NCBI GenBank assembly: GCA_030670005.1
Contig: DAOVCL010000072.1
Coordinates: 1 to 9,015, forward strand
DNA length: 9,015 nucleotides
Reading direction: 5' to 3'
Source of the DNA: Candidatus Zixiibacteriota bacterium
Lineage (GTDB): Bacteria > SM23-81 > DAOVCL01
Both the position numbers and the translations under genes were made by a program. Under the pieces are notes generated by a model. It ran no database searches and was not told the origin of the DNA. It worked only from the letters and a program-made list of their open reading frames with translations. Numbering within the stretch: the first letter of the stretch is position 1; the number at the start of each line of letters is the position of its first letter. This document shows, piece after piece, positions 1 through 6,467 of the stretch.

Positions 1-2
1 CA

Positions 3-1595
3 ATAAACTATTATTTAACCTCTTCTGTATCACCTTGTATAGATGCTGGTAATCCAGACCCGGCTTATAACGATCTTGAGGATCCCAATAATCCAGGCTT
101 TCCACTTTGGCCGGCTCTGGGTGAACTAAGGAATGATATGGGGGCGTATGGCGGAAATCCTGATGTAACGCCTGAGGATGAACTCATATTTGGACCGCAG
201 TTCAGAGCATTTGTCAATCGGATCAACTCTGCCTCCCCTCCGGAACGTCAAGCGATTGTTGATAGTTTTCTGGCTGTCGTTCCATCCTTCCCGTTCATTG
301 AACAAGATAACATTGTGTATTTTATTTATCGTGGAAATGCCAACAGTGTGAACGTGCCGGGCGATGCAAACGGTTGGGATATTAATGCATTCCCGATGAT
401 CCGGCTCACGGCCACTGACTTATGGTATTGGCAGGATGTGTTTGAATCCAATGCCAGACTGGATTATAAATTTGTGCTGAATGGCAGCAATTGGATACTG
501 GACCCACTGAATCCCAGACAGGTGGTGGGCGGGTTCGGCCCTAACTCTGAATTAGTTATGCCGGATTATGTGGATCCTCCAGAGATCGAATACTATCCTA
601 ATATCCCTCACGGCACATTGCACGATACAACATTTTTTAGCTCCAATCTCAACAATTCCAGGACAATTCGCGTTTATACTCCACCTTCATACGATTCGGC
701 TCCTGGCGACAGTTTTCCGGTCGTCTTATTCCATGATGGATTGGAGTACATTTCGCTCGCCTCGGCAGACAATGTGCTTGATTATCTCATCTCGGAGAAC
801 CGTATCCAGCCAATTATTGCGGTTTTTGTGCCTCCGGTGAATAGAGATGACGAGTATGCATTCAACAGAACGAATCAATATTCATCATTCATTGTAGATG
901 AATTGATGCCAACCATTGACGCACGGTACCGCACAAAGCGAGACCCTGAGAGCCGTGCCATGATTGGGATTTCATTTGGCGGACTCATTTCTACTCAGAT
1001 CTGTTATGATCACCCGGAAAACTTCGGATTGTGCGGCCCTTATTCCCCCGCGTATTGGCCAAAAGACGGTGAGGTATACTACACAGTGATAAACGGACCA
1101 ACAAAAGATATAACATTCTATCTTGATTGGGGAAGATACGAACCTGGCATTATGCTTGACGCAAGAGCATTACGAGACATACTCATCGATAAAGGTTATC
1201 AAGTGGAATGGAACGAATGGCATGAAGGACATAGTTGGGGCAGTTGGCGGGCCCATCTTGATCATGCGCTCGGATTCTTTTTCCCGGATACTGCCACAGG
1301 CGTTCAGCATGAAGAGAAGACAGTACGACCGGTTCAATATCTGCTAACGCAGAATTACCCTAATCCCTTCAACGTCATCACCGAGATCAAGTATGCCTTA
1401 CCAAAGGATTGTCATGTCAAGCTCGAAATCTACAACATCTTAGGCCAGAAGGTGGCAACTTTGGTTGATGGAGAGCAGAAAGCCGGATACAAGACCGCTA
1501 GGTGGGATGCGGGCTCACTCTCCAGCGGCATCTACTTCTATAGGTTAAAGGCTGGTAATTTTGTGCAGACAAAGAGGATGGTGGTCTTGAAGTGA
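3..1595 (+). CDS. Secreted beta-helix / Fes-type esterase fusion with T9SS sorting domain (5' partial)
   Basis: The frame is open from base 3 and has no start in the window, so the gene begins upstream. Residues 1 to about 52 (counted from base 3) read like the end of a right-handed parallel beta-helix domain: SPCIDAGNPDP, then LRNDMGAYGG. The ATG at 138 is the Met of that last motif, so it is probably internal; starting there would also leave a T9SS cargo without a signal peptide. An early-set/CBM48-like module follows (FIYRGNANSV, VPGDANGWD, LDYKFVLNGSNWILDP). Next comes an alpha/beta-hydrolase of the enterochelin-esterase (Fes/IroE) family: FPVVLFHDG, nucleophile elbow GISFGG with Ser at 972-974, an acid candidate in DWGRYE, and HEGHSWGSWR with the likely catalytic His at 1230-1232. 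Residues 450-530 are a T9SS type A sorting domain. Substrate unknown; a carbohydrate or siderophore ester is possible. No good terminator follows. Fusion to a beta-helix is unusual for this esterase type. Confidence 0.88.
   Translation: MNYYLTSSVSPCIDAGNPDPAYNDLEDPNNPGFPLWPALGELRNDMGAYGGNPDVTPEDELIFGPQFRAFVNRINSASPPERQAIVDSFLAVVPSFPFIEQDNIVYFIYRGNANSVNVPGDANGWDINAFPMIRLTATDLWYWQDVFESNARLDYKFVLNGSNWILDPLNPRQVVGGFGPNSELVMPDYVDPPEIEYYPNIPHGTLHDTTFFSSNLNNSRTIRVYTPPSYDSAPGDSFPVVLFHDGLEYISLASADNVLDYLISENRIQPIIAVFVPPVNRDDEYAFNRTNQYSSFIVDELMPTIDARYRTKRDPESRAMIGISFGGLISTQICYDHPENFGLCGPYSPAYWPKDGEVYYTVINGPTKDITFYLDWGRYEPGIMLDARALRDILIDKGYQVEWNEWHEGHSWGSWRAHLDHALGFFFPDTATGVQHEEKTVRPVQYLLTQNYPNPFNVITEIKYALPKDCHVKLEIYNILGQKVATLVDGEQKAGYKTARWDAGSLSSGIYFYRLKAGNFVQTKRMVVLK
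1350..1592 (+). repeat. T9SS sorting-domain copy A
   Basis: These 81 codons encode the C-terminal secretion signal of the esterase, from QNYPNPFN to the final Lys. By hand alignment it matches the end of the next gene at 66 of 81 residues with no gaps. Most differences are Lys/Arg swaps. The usual NPFNP is NPFNV here. Domains of this family are recognised by the type IX machinery in the outer membrane and usually removed or exchanged for an anchor. Confidence 0.85.
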
Positions 1596-1927
1596 ACCCA
1601 TTAAGGTTAACCTGATCAACGGCTATATTGGCTTAGAGGGTGAGAGTTTTGGAAGATAACCTCCGGACCCTGTATTGCTGGTCGGAGCCATGGCAGAGGG
1701 GATCACAAACAATTTCTTTTTGGCGAAGCGGAGCCAAATTCAATGGGGAAATGCAAGGTTGGAAAGTGGTTATTACATACTGAGACGCCTTTTCTTCAAC
1801 GAACTTCGCATACCCCCTGCCCGTTATCTGCAATTGAGCGGACAATAAAATACCGATGATGAATGATATACCTACTTCTCTTTATAATTCTCCTTAGACA
1901 GCTTAAAGGGAAAGGAGGGATGATCAA
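1596..1927. other. Intergenic gap between the two secreted-protein genes
   Basis: No supportable gene is seen in these 332 bases. There is a 10-bp perfect palindrome AGGTTAACCT at 1604-1613, just after the esterase stop, but it has no T tract and is not a convincing terminator. A perfect TATAAT lies at 1883-1888, without a matching -35 at normal spacing, so it is at best a weak promoter for the downstream nuclease gene. Short open frames (for example 1690-1848) have no ribosome site and no recognisable motif. Confidence 0.6.
1911..1918 (+). promoter_or_regulatory. Strong ribosome binding site for the nuclease gene
   Basis: AAAGGAGG lies 9 bases before the ATG at 1928 and fixes that start. 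It is a near-perfect match to the 16S anti-Shine-Dalgarno. An out-of-frame ATG at 1920 overlaps the space between them. Confidence 0.75.
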
Positions 1928-3070
1928 ATGAAACGATTAATGTATCTTCTTTCTTTTCTCATTATGATTAACCCTTTATTGGCACAGGGGTCGCTCAAAG
2001 TCATGACTTATAACCTCCAGGGGATGAAACCGGGAACCGATCCTGAAACCCGGTTATTCCACATCATTCAGAATCTAAAAGAACTGAATCCGGATGTCAT
2101 TGGTTTACAGGAGATCAATGAGCCTGTAAGGGGTGGAGAAGATGACAATCAGGCCAAGATTATCGCAGACTCATTAAGTGCCTATTTTGGCATCACCTAC
2201 TATTGTTACTACAGTCTTACCCATCTTGCATGGGACAACCAGTTTAGAGAATATGTGGGCATCATAAGCAAGCATCCAGTGGAACAGGAAGGATATCACC
2301 AGCTCGTTCCAGGAGTATTTCCCCGAAAAGTGGTCTGGAATTATATCAACACGCCGTTAGGAATGATCAACTTTTTCAATACCCATCTCTCCTTTAACAG
2401 CCGGAGTGTCCGCGTTCAGCAGGTTCAACAGATCAGGGAATATATCGACCAGCAAGAAATCGATTTTCTCGGTGTTGCTTCCCTCCTCACAGGTGATTTT
2501 AACGATACACCTGAATCAGAACCTATTCTCTTATTGACCAATACGGGTACAGATACATTTTATTTTGACACCTACCATGAAGTTAATCTCACATCCTCAG
2601 GATATACTTCTCCCGCCGGATCTCCGTCTTCACGCATCGACTTCATTTTTTACAAAAACACCGGGAGCCTAACCATTGATACCTCATTTGTCGTTATGAC
2701 CCAACCATACGATGGAATCCATTACTGCTCAGATCATCTTGGAGTTATGACTATACTTTCAGAGGATACTACCGGGATTGGTAACCACCAGTTTGTTAAT
2801 ATCCCGAAAAAGTCTAAACTCTCTCAGATCTACCCCAATCCTTTCAATCCGATTACCGAGATCAGATACGCTTTGCCCAAGGATTGCAGGGTCAGGTTGG
2901 AAATCTACAATATCCTCGGCCAGAGGGTGGCAACTCTGGTTGATGGAAAGCAGAAAGCGGGATACAAAAAAGCTAAGTGGAATGCGGGTTCCCTCTCCAG
3001 CGGCATTTACTTCTATAGGTTAAAGGCTGGGGATTTCATGCAGACGAGGAAAATGGTTTTGCTGAAGTAG
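1928..3070 (+). CDS. Secreted endonuclease/exonuclease/phosphatase-family protein with T9SS sorting domain
   Basis: A 380-residue protein. Residues 1-20 are a Sec signal peptide (MKR, hydrophobic core, PLLAQ then G), with cleavage expected near Ala19/Gln20. Residues about 22-278 form a DNase I-like fold (PF03372 superfamily). The metal and catalytic motifs are in order: TYNLQG (Asn29), GLQEIN (Glu62), NTHLS (His153), GDFNDTP (Asp190, Asn192), SRIDFIF (Asp238) and CSDHLG (Asp269, His270). All key residues are present, so the enzyme is likely active as a Mg2+-dependent phosphodiesterase. The substrate could be extracellular DNA, a phospholipid head group or another phosphoester; the sequence does not decide. 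Residues 300-380 are a T9SS type A sorting domain. It should act outside the cell, like its upstream neighbour. The two genes are 332 bases apart and may be transcribed separately. Confidence 0.9.
   Translation: MKRLMYLLSFLIMINPLLAQGSLKVMTYNLQGMKPGTDPETRLFHIIQNLKELNPDVIGLQEINEPVRGGEDDNQAKIIADSLSAYFGITYYCYYSLTHLAWDNQFREYVGIISKHPVEQEGYHQLVPGVFPRKVVWNYINTPLGMINFFNTHLSFNSRSVRVQQVQQIREYIDQQEIDFLGVASLLTGDFNDTPESEPILLLTNTGTDTFYFDTYHEVNLTSSGYTSPAGSPSSRIDFIFYKNTGSLTIDTSFVVMTQPYDGIHYCSDHLGVMTILSEDTTGIGNHQFVNIPKKSKLSQIYPNPFNPITEIRYALPKDCRVRLEIYNILGQRVATLVDGKQKAGYKKAKWNAGSLSSGIYFYRLKAGDFMQTRKMVLLK
2825..3067 (+). repeat. T9SS sorting-domain copy B
   Basis: These 81 codons end the nuclease gene. They align without gaps to copy A at 1350-1592 with 15 residue differences. 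The invariant core is ALPKDC, LEIYNILGQ, VATLVDG, QKAGYK and GSLSSGIYFYRLKAG. This copy keeps the canonical NPFNP. The DNA is also visibly similar, so this pair is a likely site for recombination or gene conversion. Confidence 0.85.
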
Positions 3071-3130
3071 TCGAAGTAGAAGCTTTGGAACACAAATGAC
3101 CCGAATAGACGAATCTATGAGAAGATCATA

Positions 3131-3359
3131 ACAGTTCACGGGGATCAGGGGTCAGCAGTCAGGCTTTCGTCAATTCTCGATCGTCAGTTGTCAGGGATTC
3201 TTCCTGATCTCTGTAGACTGAACCCTGGGAACTGATACTGTATGTTATCATCCACAAGGGACATCTTTCGTCTGGGCAATAGCCCTGACGGCACAGGAAA
3301 CATGCCTCTCTAACTCTGCTACATTTTCTGATCCCTGTTCCCTGGGACCCGTGAACTGT
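3131..3359. repeat. MITE-like segment with 12-bp terminal inverted repeats
   Basis: ACAGTTCACGGG at 3131-3142 is the exact reverse complement of CCCGTGAACTGT at 3348-3359. Just inside, GATCAGGGGTCAG (3143-3155) pairs with CTGATCCCTGTTC (3328-3340) at 11 of 13 positions, after a 7-base offset on the right side. The interior repeats related TCAGGGAT / CCCTGGGA words, for example CCCTGGGA at 3223-3230 and 3340-3347. It is 229 bp and has no transposase. I see no clear target-site duplication. A dispersed non-coding repeat or a non-autonomous transposon relic fits best. Confidence 0.5.
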
Positions 3360-3465
3360 CACAAGATTTGTAAATTAGGATTCGCGCTATTTGTATATTT
3401 GTGGGATTCGTGTTCAAGGTTTTATCTATATAAACGTAAATAGTTCGGCTTGTTAGGCAGAAGTT

Positions 3466-3481
3466 GCAGTTCTCAAACTGC
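3466..3481 (+). promoter_or_regulatory. Possible antiterminator hairpin competing with the terminator
   Basis: GCAGTT (3466-3471), loop CTCA, then AACTGC (3476-3481) make a perfect 6-bp stem. Its right arm is the left arm of the terminator stem that follows, so the two cannot form together. This is attenuator-like geometry. No recognised ligand-binding fold or leader peptide is seen upstream, and no clear downstream gene would be its target, so it may be fortuitous. Confidence 0.3.
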
Positions 3482-3509
3482 CGGAGGGTCAGCCCTTCGG
3501 CAGTTTTTT
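3475..3509 (+). terminator. Strong orphan intrinsic terminator
   Basis: A 14-bp stem (3475-3488 with 3493-3506) contains one G-U wobble. Its left arm starts AAACTGCCGG and its right arm is CCCTTCGGCAGTTT, with loop TCAG. It runs directly into a run of six T (3504-3509). It works only in the + direction. It lies about 400 bases past the nuclease stop with the MITE-like segment between, so it ends either a long 3' untranslated region or a separate short transcript. Confidence 0.75.
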
Positions 3510-3514
3510 AATGG

Positions 3515-3536
3515 CCGCATTTCATCAGGCATGCGG
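3515..3536. repeat. Short hairpin just after the terminator
   Basis: CCGCAT (3515-3520) and ATGCGG (3531-3536) form a 6-bp perfect stem around a 10-base loop, without a T tract. Its role is unknown; it may be chance. Confidence 0.3.
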
Positions 3537-3697
3537 TGGATTATGTATCATAAGAGCCTGGACAAATAGGTTGATTTATGCTAAAAAGCTTTGAGGCTCA
3601 TGGGGGAATATAGGTGAAATCAGCTACCATCAGAGTTCTCAGGAAATCTAAGGCGACCCGTTTCAGATTGTATGCCCAATCAAAACGGCACTATGGA

Positions 3698-3757
3698 ATG
3701 CGTCAACTCCTGTTGACGCATGCTGTGACAGGAGTCACAGCACTCCAAATTGTGGAG
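3698..3757. repeat. Three consecutive hairpins with an alternative pairing
   Basis: Hairpin 1 is ATGCGTCAA (3698-3706) with TTGACGCAT (3713-3721), 9 bp, loop CTCCTG. Hairpin 2 is GCTGTGAC (3722-3729) with GTCACAGC (3734-3741), 8 bp, loop AGGA. Hairpin 3 is CTCCA (3743-3747) with TGGAG (3753-3757), 5 bp. The first two abut with no spare base. ACTCCTGT (3706-3713) is the exact complement of ACAGGAGT (3728-3735), so loops 1 and 2 could kiss or re-pair into a different stem. No T tract follows. It could be a structured RNA, a transposon end or a protein-binding DNA element. Confidence 0.5.
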
Positions 3758-3949
3758 CACAAGTAGGCCGAAGTCTCATCCCCGAAGGAGCTTAGCTCCC
3801 TCCGTCGCTACGCTTCAGAATGTAACATGCCTGCTCATCTACACCTAATTTCCTACATGAGTCAAGCCTTGATTCAACCCCAGAATATTACATAGCCAGT
3901 ATATCCCCCCTTTAATCTAAGTCTTGCCGATCTCCTGAGAGAATCTTAT

Positions 3950-4004
3950 AAGTTTGGAACCCTTTGGAGTTCTCAACCATAAAGACGAAAGATGTTCCAA
4001 ACTT
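3950..4004. repeat. 11-bp perfect inverted repeat
   Basis: AAGTTTGGAAC (3950-3960) and GTTCCAAACTT (3994-4004) are exact reverse complements separated by 33 bases. As RNA they would form a stem-loop; as DNA they could be an operator pair or the ends of a small insertion. It lies about 170-220 bases upstream of the operon promoter, so a direct role there is uncertain. Confidence 0.45.
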
Positions 4005-4176
4005 GCAGAAGTTACTATTTCATAATGACATAAGGGTTTCCAATACTGAGGAGTTATCTAAGCCTGGAGGGCTAAGAGGAGAAGAAGGGATCGCGGGTGA
4101 CCCAACTCCCTTACCAGAGGGAGCACATCCCTCCGATTATCAAACCAAAAAATAATACTTTTTGTAAAAATTTCCC

Positions 4177-4205
4177 TTGACATATTTTTTTATTTAAGGT
4201 ATTCT
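4177..4205 (+). promoter_or_regulatory. Sigma70-type promoter for the right-hand operon
   Basis: A perfect -35 box TTGACA (4177-4182) is followed at exactly 17 bases by TATTCT (4200-4205; four of six match TATAAT). The spacer is A/T-rich with a run of seven T. Transcription should begin near 4212, giving a leader of about 20 bases. A second -10-like TATGAT (4209-4214) is too far from the -35 box. It is the only good promoter seen ahead of the six downstream genes. Confidence 0.7.
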
Positions 4206-4223
4206 TTGTATGATATCCTTAAA

Positions 4224-4229
4224 AGGAGG
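4224..4229 (+). promoter_or_regulatory. Ribosome binding site for the DJ-1/PfpI gene
   Basis: AGGAGG within AAAAGGAGGC, five bases before the ATG at 4235. This fixes the start and implies strong translation of the first operon gene. Confidence 0.75.
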
Positions 4230-4234
4230 CATAG

Positions 4235-4837
4235 ATGGTTCAAAGACTCCTTTTTCTTTTGCCCACCCTTCCCCTTCTCCTCCTTGCCACCTGTGGCGGA
4301 GAGAAGCCCCCTCCCCCAAGGGTAGAGGGGAAGAAGGTGTTGATGATCATCGCCCCCAAGAACTTCAGGGATGAGGAGCTGTTGGAACCCAAAGGGGTAT
4401 TGACCCAGGCAGGGGCGGTGGTTGAGGTGGCCAGCACTTCCCTGGATACAGCAGTGGGAATGCTGGGCATGAAGGTGGGGGTAGACCTATTGGTGGATTC
4501 GGTAAGGGTAGCCGACTACGATGCGGTGATATTTGTAGGGGGCATGGGAGCGTCCCAATACTGGGATGACCCCAGGGCCCATTCCATAGCTCAGGAGGCC
4601 TACCAGAGGGGGAAAGTTTTGGGGGCAATCTGCATAGCCCCGGTAACCTTGGCCAATGCTGGCCTTCTGAGGGAGAGGAGGGCCACAGTCTGGGCCTCTG
4701 AGAAGGAGAAGATCGAAGCGCAGGGAGCCAAGTATACGGGGTCCTCTGTTCAGGTCGATGGGAGGATCATTACCGCTGACGGTCCAACCTCGGCCCGGGA
4801 GTTCGGGGAGACCATCCTCAAGGCACTCTCCCAGTAG
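4235..4837 (+). CDS. DJ-1/PfpI-family lipoprotein
   Basis: A 200-residue protein. Residues 1-19 are a short leucine-rich signal ending in LLAT before Cys20. This fits a lipobox, though Thr at -1 is less usual than Ala or Gly, so a membrane-anchored lipoprotein outside the cytoplasm is likely. After a proline-rich linker (about 24-32), residues 33-198 are a complete DJ-1/PfpI domain: KKVLMIIAP, FRDEELLEP with the conserved Glu48, DAVIFVGGMGA, the nucleophile elbow GAICIAPV with Cys133, then ITADGPTSAREFG. Members of this superfamily act as proteases, glyoxalases/deglycases or oxidative-stress chaperones; motifs alone do not choose. Most are cytosolic, so the export signal is notable. It has its own promoter and strong ribosome site and lies four bases ahead of the histidine kinase gene, suggesting a link with what the kinase senses. 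Confidence 0.88.
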   Translation: MVQRLLFLLPTLPLLLLATCGGEKPPPPRVEGKKVLMIIAPKNFRDEELLEPKGVLTQAGAVVEVASTSLDTAVGMLGMKVGVDLLVDSVRVADYDAVIFVGGMGASQYWDDPRAHSIAQEAYQRGKVLGAICIAPVTLANAGLLRERRATVWASEKEKIEAQGAKYTGSSVQVDGRIITADGPTSAREFGETILKALSQ

Positions 4838-4841
4838 GCCT

Positions 4842-6458
4842 ATGCGGGAGACTCCCTTGCTCTGCTGGGAGATAAAGGGTTGTGGAAGGGAAGACTGTCC
4901 CGTTTATTACCACCCTGGGGTCTTCTGCTGGCTGGTCGATGGCAACAGGGACGAGAAGGGGAAACTTCTCTCCCACTGTCTTGATTGTGGGGTCTTTAAG
5001 CTAAGCGTAGATAGGGCGATTGGCCGTCGATCCGCCGATCTGGCCCTCTATCAGACGGTTGGCCTCATCCTCCAACAGATGAGGAACTCTGAGGAGGAGC
5101 TGAAGGAGAAGGTCACCGGCCTTCAGATCTTGAACCTGGTGAGTGGTGCCTTACAGAGCACTACCAGATTGGATGAGATACTGCATATAATCTTGACCGG
5201 GGTGACCGCTGGTGAGGCATTCGGGTTCAATCGGGCCTTAATTCTCCTCTTAGATGAGAGGGGGAAGACCCTGAGGGGTGAGATGGCCGTTGGTCCCCTT
5301 GATGGGGAGGAGGCGAAATTTATCTGGCAGCAGTTGGAGGAGCAAAAACCATCCCTCAAGGAACTCCTCTTCTTACCTCCTGGCTCCCATAGGAGCCAGG
5401 GGCTGAACTCCTTGGTGGGGAGGCTCTCCCTTCCCCTCCACTCCAGCCCCAAGGCCATTGGCTCATCGCTGGTGGAGATGCGATCCCATTGCCTGAGGAG
5501 CCCGGAGGAGCTTGCCGGTCTGGAGGCGGAATTCGTCGACCTCTTCGGCGCTCAGCCCCTGGCGATTGTCCCCTTGGTGGCCAGGGATAAGGCCATAGGG
5601 GTACTTATAGCAGACAACAAGTTTACCCAAAGACCTATACTGGACAGAGATGTTGAGCTGCTGGAGACCTTTGCCCATCAGGCCAGCCTGGCCATCGAGA
5701 ACTCCCGCCTGAACCAGGAGTTAAAGGGTAGGCTCCTGGAACTGGAGGATTCGGAGAGACAGTTAAGAAAGAACCAGACTTACCTTTTAAAGACGGAGAG
5801 ATTGGCCGCCATAGGGAGAATGGCGGCCACTGTGGCCCATGAGATACGCAGTCCCCTGGTCCCCATTGGGGGTTATGCGCGGGCGGCCTTAGAGGATTTC
5901 GACCAGCAAGAGGTCAAAAGGGATGATCTGGAGGTAATCGTAGAGGAGGTGGAGAGACTGGAGAAGATACTGGCTAGTATGCTCGACTACTCCAAGGAGG
6001 CCAAACCTGAGTTTCAGGAGCATAATCTCCATCTCATCATTAACAAGACGGTAGGACTGATGGCGGAGAGGCTGAGGGAGAAAAAGATAGAGCTGGAAAC
6101 AGAATTTGCCCCTCAACTTTCCCCCATTATGGTGGACGGTGAACAGATGCAACAGGTTATCCTCAATCTGGTCCACAATGCTCTGGAAGCTATGGAGGAG
6201 GGGAAACTCTCCATCAGGACAAAGGTAAAGGAAGATTTTGTCTCCTTGGAGATTGAGGATACGGGTAGGGGCATCCCCAAGGAGGATATTGACCGCCTCT
6301 TTACTCCTTTCTTCTCCACCAAGCCCAAGGGCTCCGGGCTGGGGCTTCCGGTAGCAGAGAAGATCGTGGTAGACCACGGCGGTTTCATTGATGTCCAAAG
6401 TCAGGAGGGGGTAGGTAGCAAATTTACCATCAATCTACCCCTGAAAAGGCCCTGGTAG
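4842..6458 (+). CDS. Soluble sensor histidine kinase: Cys-rich two-CW-like module, GAF, HisKA, HATPase
   Basis: A 538-residue protein. I chose the ATG at 4842, four bases after the previous stop; an in-frame ATG at 4758 would add 28 residues of low-complexity P/S/R read out of frame from the upstream gene. Residues 8-49 hold six cysteines (Cys8, 14, 19, 29, 46, 49) with CWE, CPVY and CW pairs, resembling the two-CW domain; they could bind metal or an Fe-S cluster or sense redox state. A GAF domain spans about 94-290 with a longer-than-usual insert, then a coiled-coil linker (about 290-320). HisKA has VAHEIRSPL with phospho-acceptor His333. The ATPase has the N box NLVHNALEAM (Asn446), G1 DTGRGIP and G2 GSGLGLP (497-503). 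No membrane segments are seen, so it is cytoplasmic. Weak ribosome site: translational coupling is likely. The adjacent receiver is the probable partner. Confidence 0.9.
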   Translation: MRETPLLCWEIKGCGREDCPVYYHPGVFCWLVDGNRDEKGKLLSHCLDCGVFKLSVDRAIGRRSADLALYQTVGLILQQMRNSEEELKEKVTGLQILNLVSGALQSTTRLDEILHIILTGVTAGEAFGFNRALILLLDERGKTLRGEMAVGPLDGEEAKFIWQQLEEQKPSLKELLFLPPGSHRSQGLNSLVGRLSLPLHSSPKAIGSSLVEMRSHCLRSPEELAGLEAEFVDLFGAQPLAIVPLVARDKAIGVLIADNKFTQRPILDRDVELLETFAHQASLAIENSRLNQELKGRLLELEDSERQLRKNQTYLLKTERLAAIGRMAATVAHEIRSPLVPIGGYARAALEDFDQQEVKRDDLEVIVEEVERLEKILASMLDYSKEAKPEFQEHNLHLIINKTVGLMAERLREKKIELETEFAPQLSPIMVDGEQMQQVILNLVHNALEAMEEGKLSIRTKVKEDFVSLEIEDTGRGIPKEDIDRLFTPFFSTKPKGSGLGLPVAEKIVVDHGGFIDVQSQEGVGSKFTINLPLKRPW

Positions 6459-6467
6459 GGAGGTTCT

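Larger units (their letters stand above)
3071..4176. other. 1.1-kb intergenic region rich in inverted repeats
   Basis: No convincing protein gene, tRNA or rRNA is seen on either strand. The stretch carries a MITE-like segment (3131-3359), an orphan intrinsic terminator (3475-3509) followed at once by a 6-bp hairpin (3515-3536), a cluster of hairpins (3698-3757), a GGAGC-TTA-GCTCC hairpin shortly after, and an 11-bp inverted repeat (3950-4004). The last 60 bases before the downstream promoter are strongly A/T-rich. It separates the T9SS genes from the signalling/transport operon and marks a change in base and codon use. Confidence 0.6.

Noticed and set aside
138..140. ATG at 138 with an AAGGA-like site just upstream as the start of the esterase
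   Set aside because: The frame is open back to base 3 with beta-helix family motifs, the ATG falls inside NDMGAYGG, and a T9SS cargo needs a signal peptide that this start would lack.
1633..1845. 70-residue minus-strand frame in the first intergenic gap
   Set aside because: No ribosome site, no family motif and odd composition; likely chance.
1690..1848. 52-residue + strand frame starting MAEGITNNFF
   Set aside because: No Shine-Dalgarno site and no recognisable family. It might be a gene remnant, but nothing supports that.
3159..3362. 67-residue minus-strand frame
   Set aside because: It starts inside the inverted end of the MITE-like segment and runs through its repeat words; its cysteines show no family pattern.
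3698..3757. CRISPR-like or REP array
   Set aside because: The hairpins differ in sequence and no unit is repeated with regular spacers.
3614..3766. 50-residue frame from GTG, basic in composition, after the orphan terminator
   Set aside because: Poor ribosome site and no homologous motif. The perfect hairpins in its second half argue for structure rather than coding, though a short leader peptide cannot be excluded.
3964..4155. 63-residue frame from TTG before the operon promoter
   Set aside because: It starts inside the loop of an inverted repeat, has no ribosome site and encodes no recognisable motif.
4758..4841. Longer start for the histidine kinase, overlapping the DJ-1 gene
   Set aside because: The extra 28 residues are P/S/R-rich out-of-frame readings of the DJ-1 coding sequence; the Cys-rich domain begins right after the ATG at 4842.
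5889..6398. 169-residue and nested 91-residue minus-strand frames inside the kinase gene
   Set aside because: They lie antisense to the well-conserved HisKA/HATPase region and show no domain of their own.
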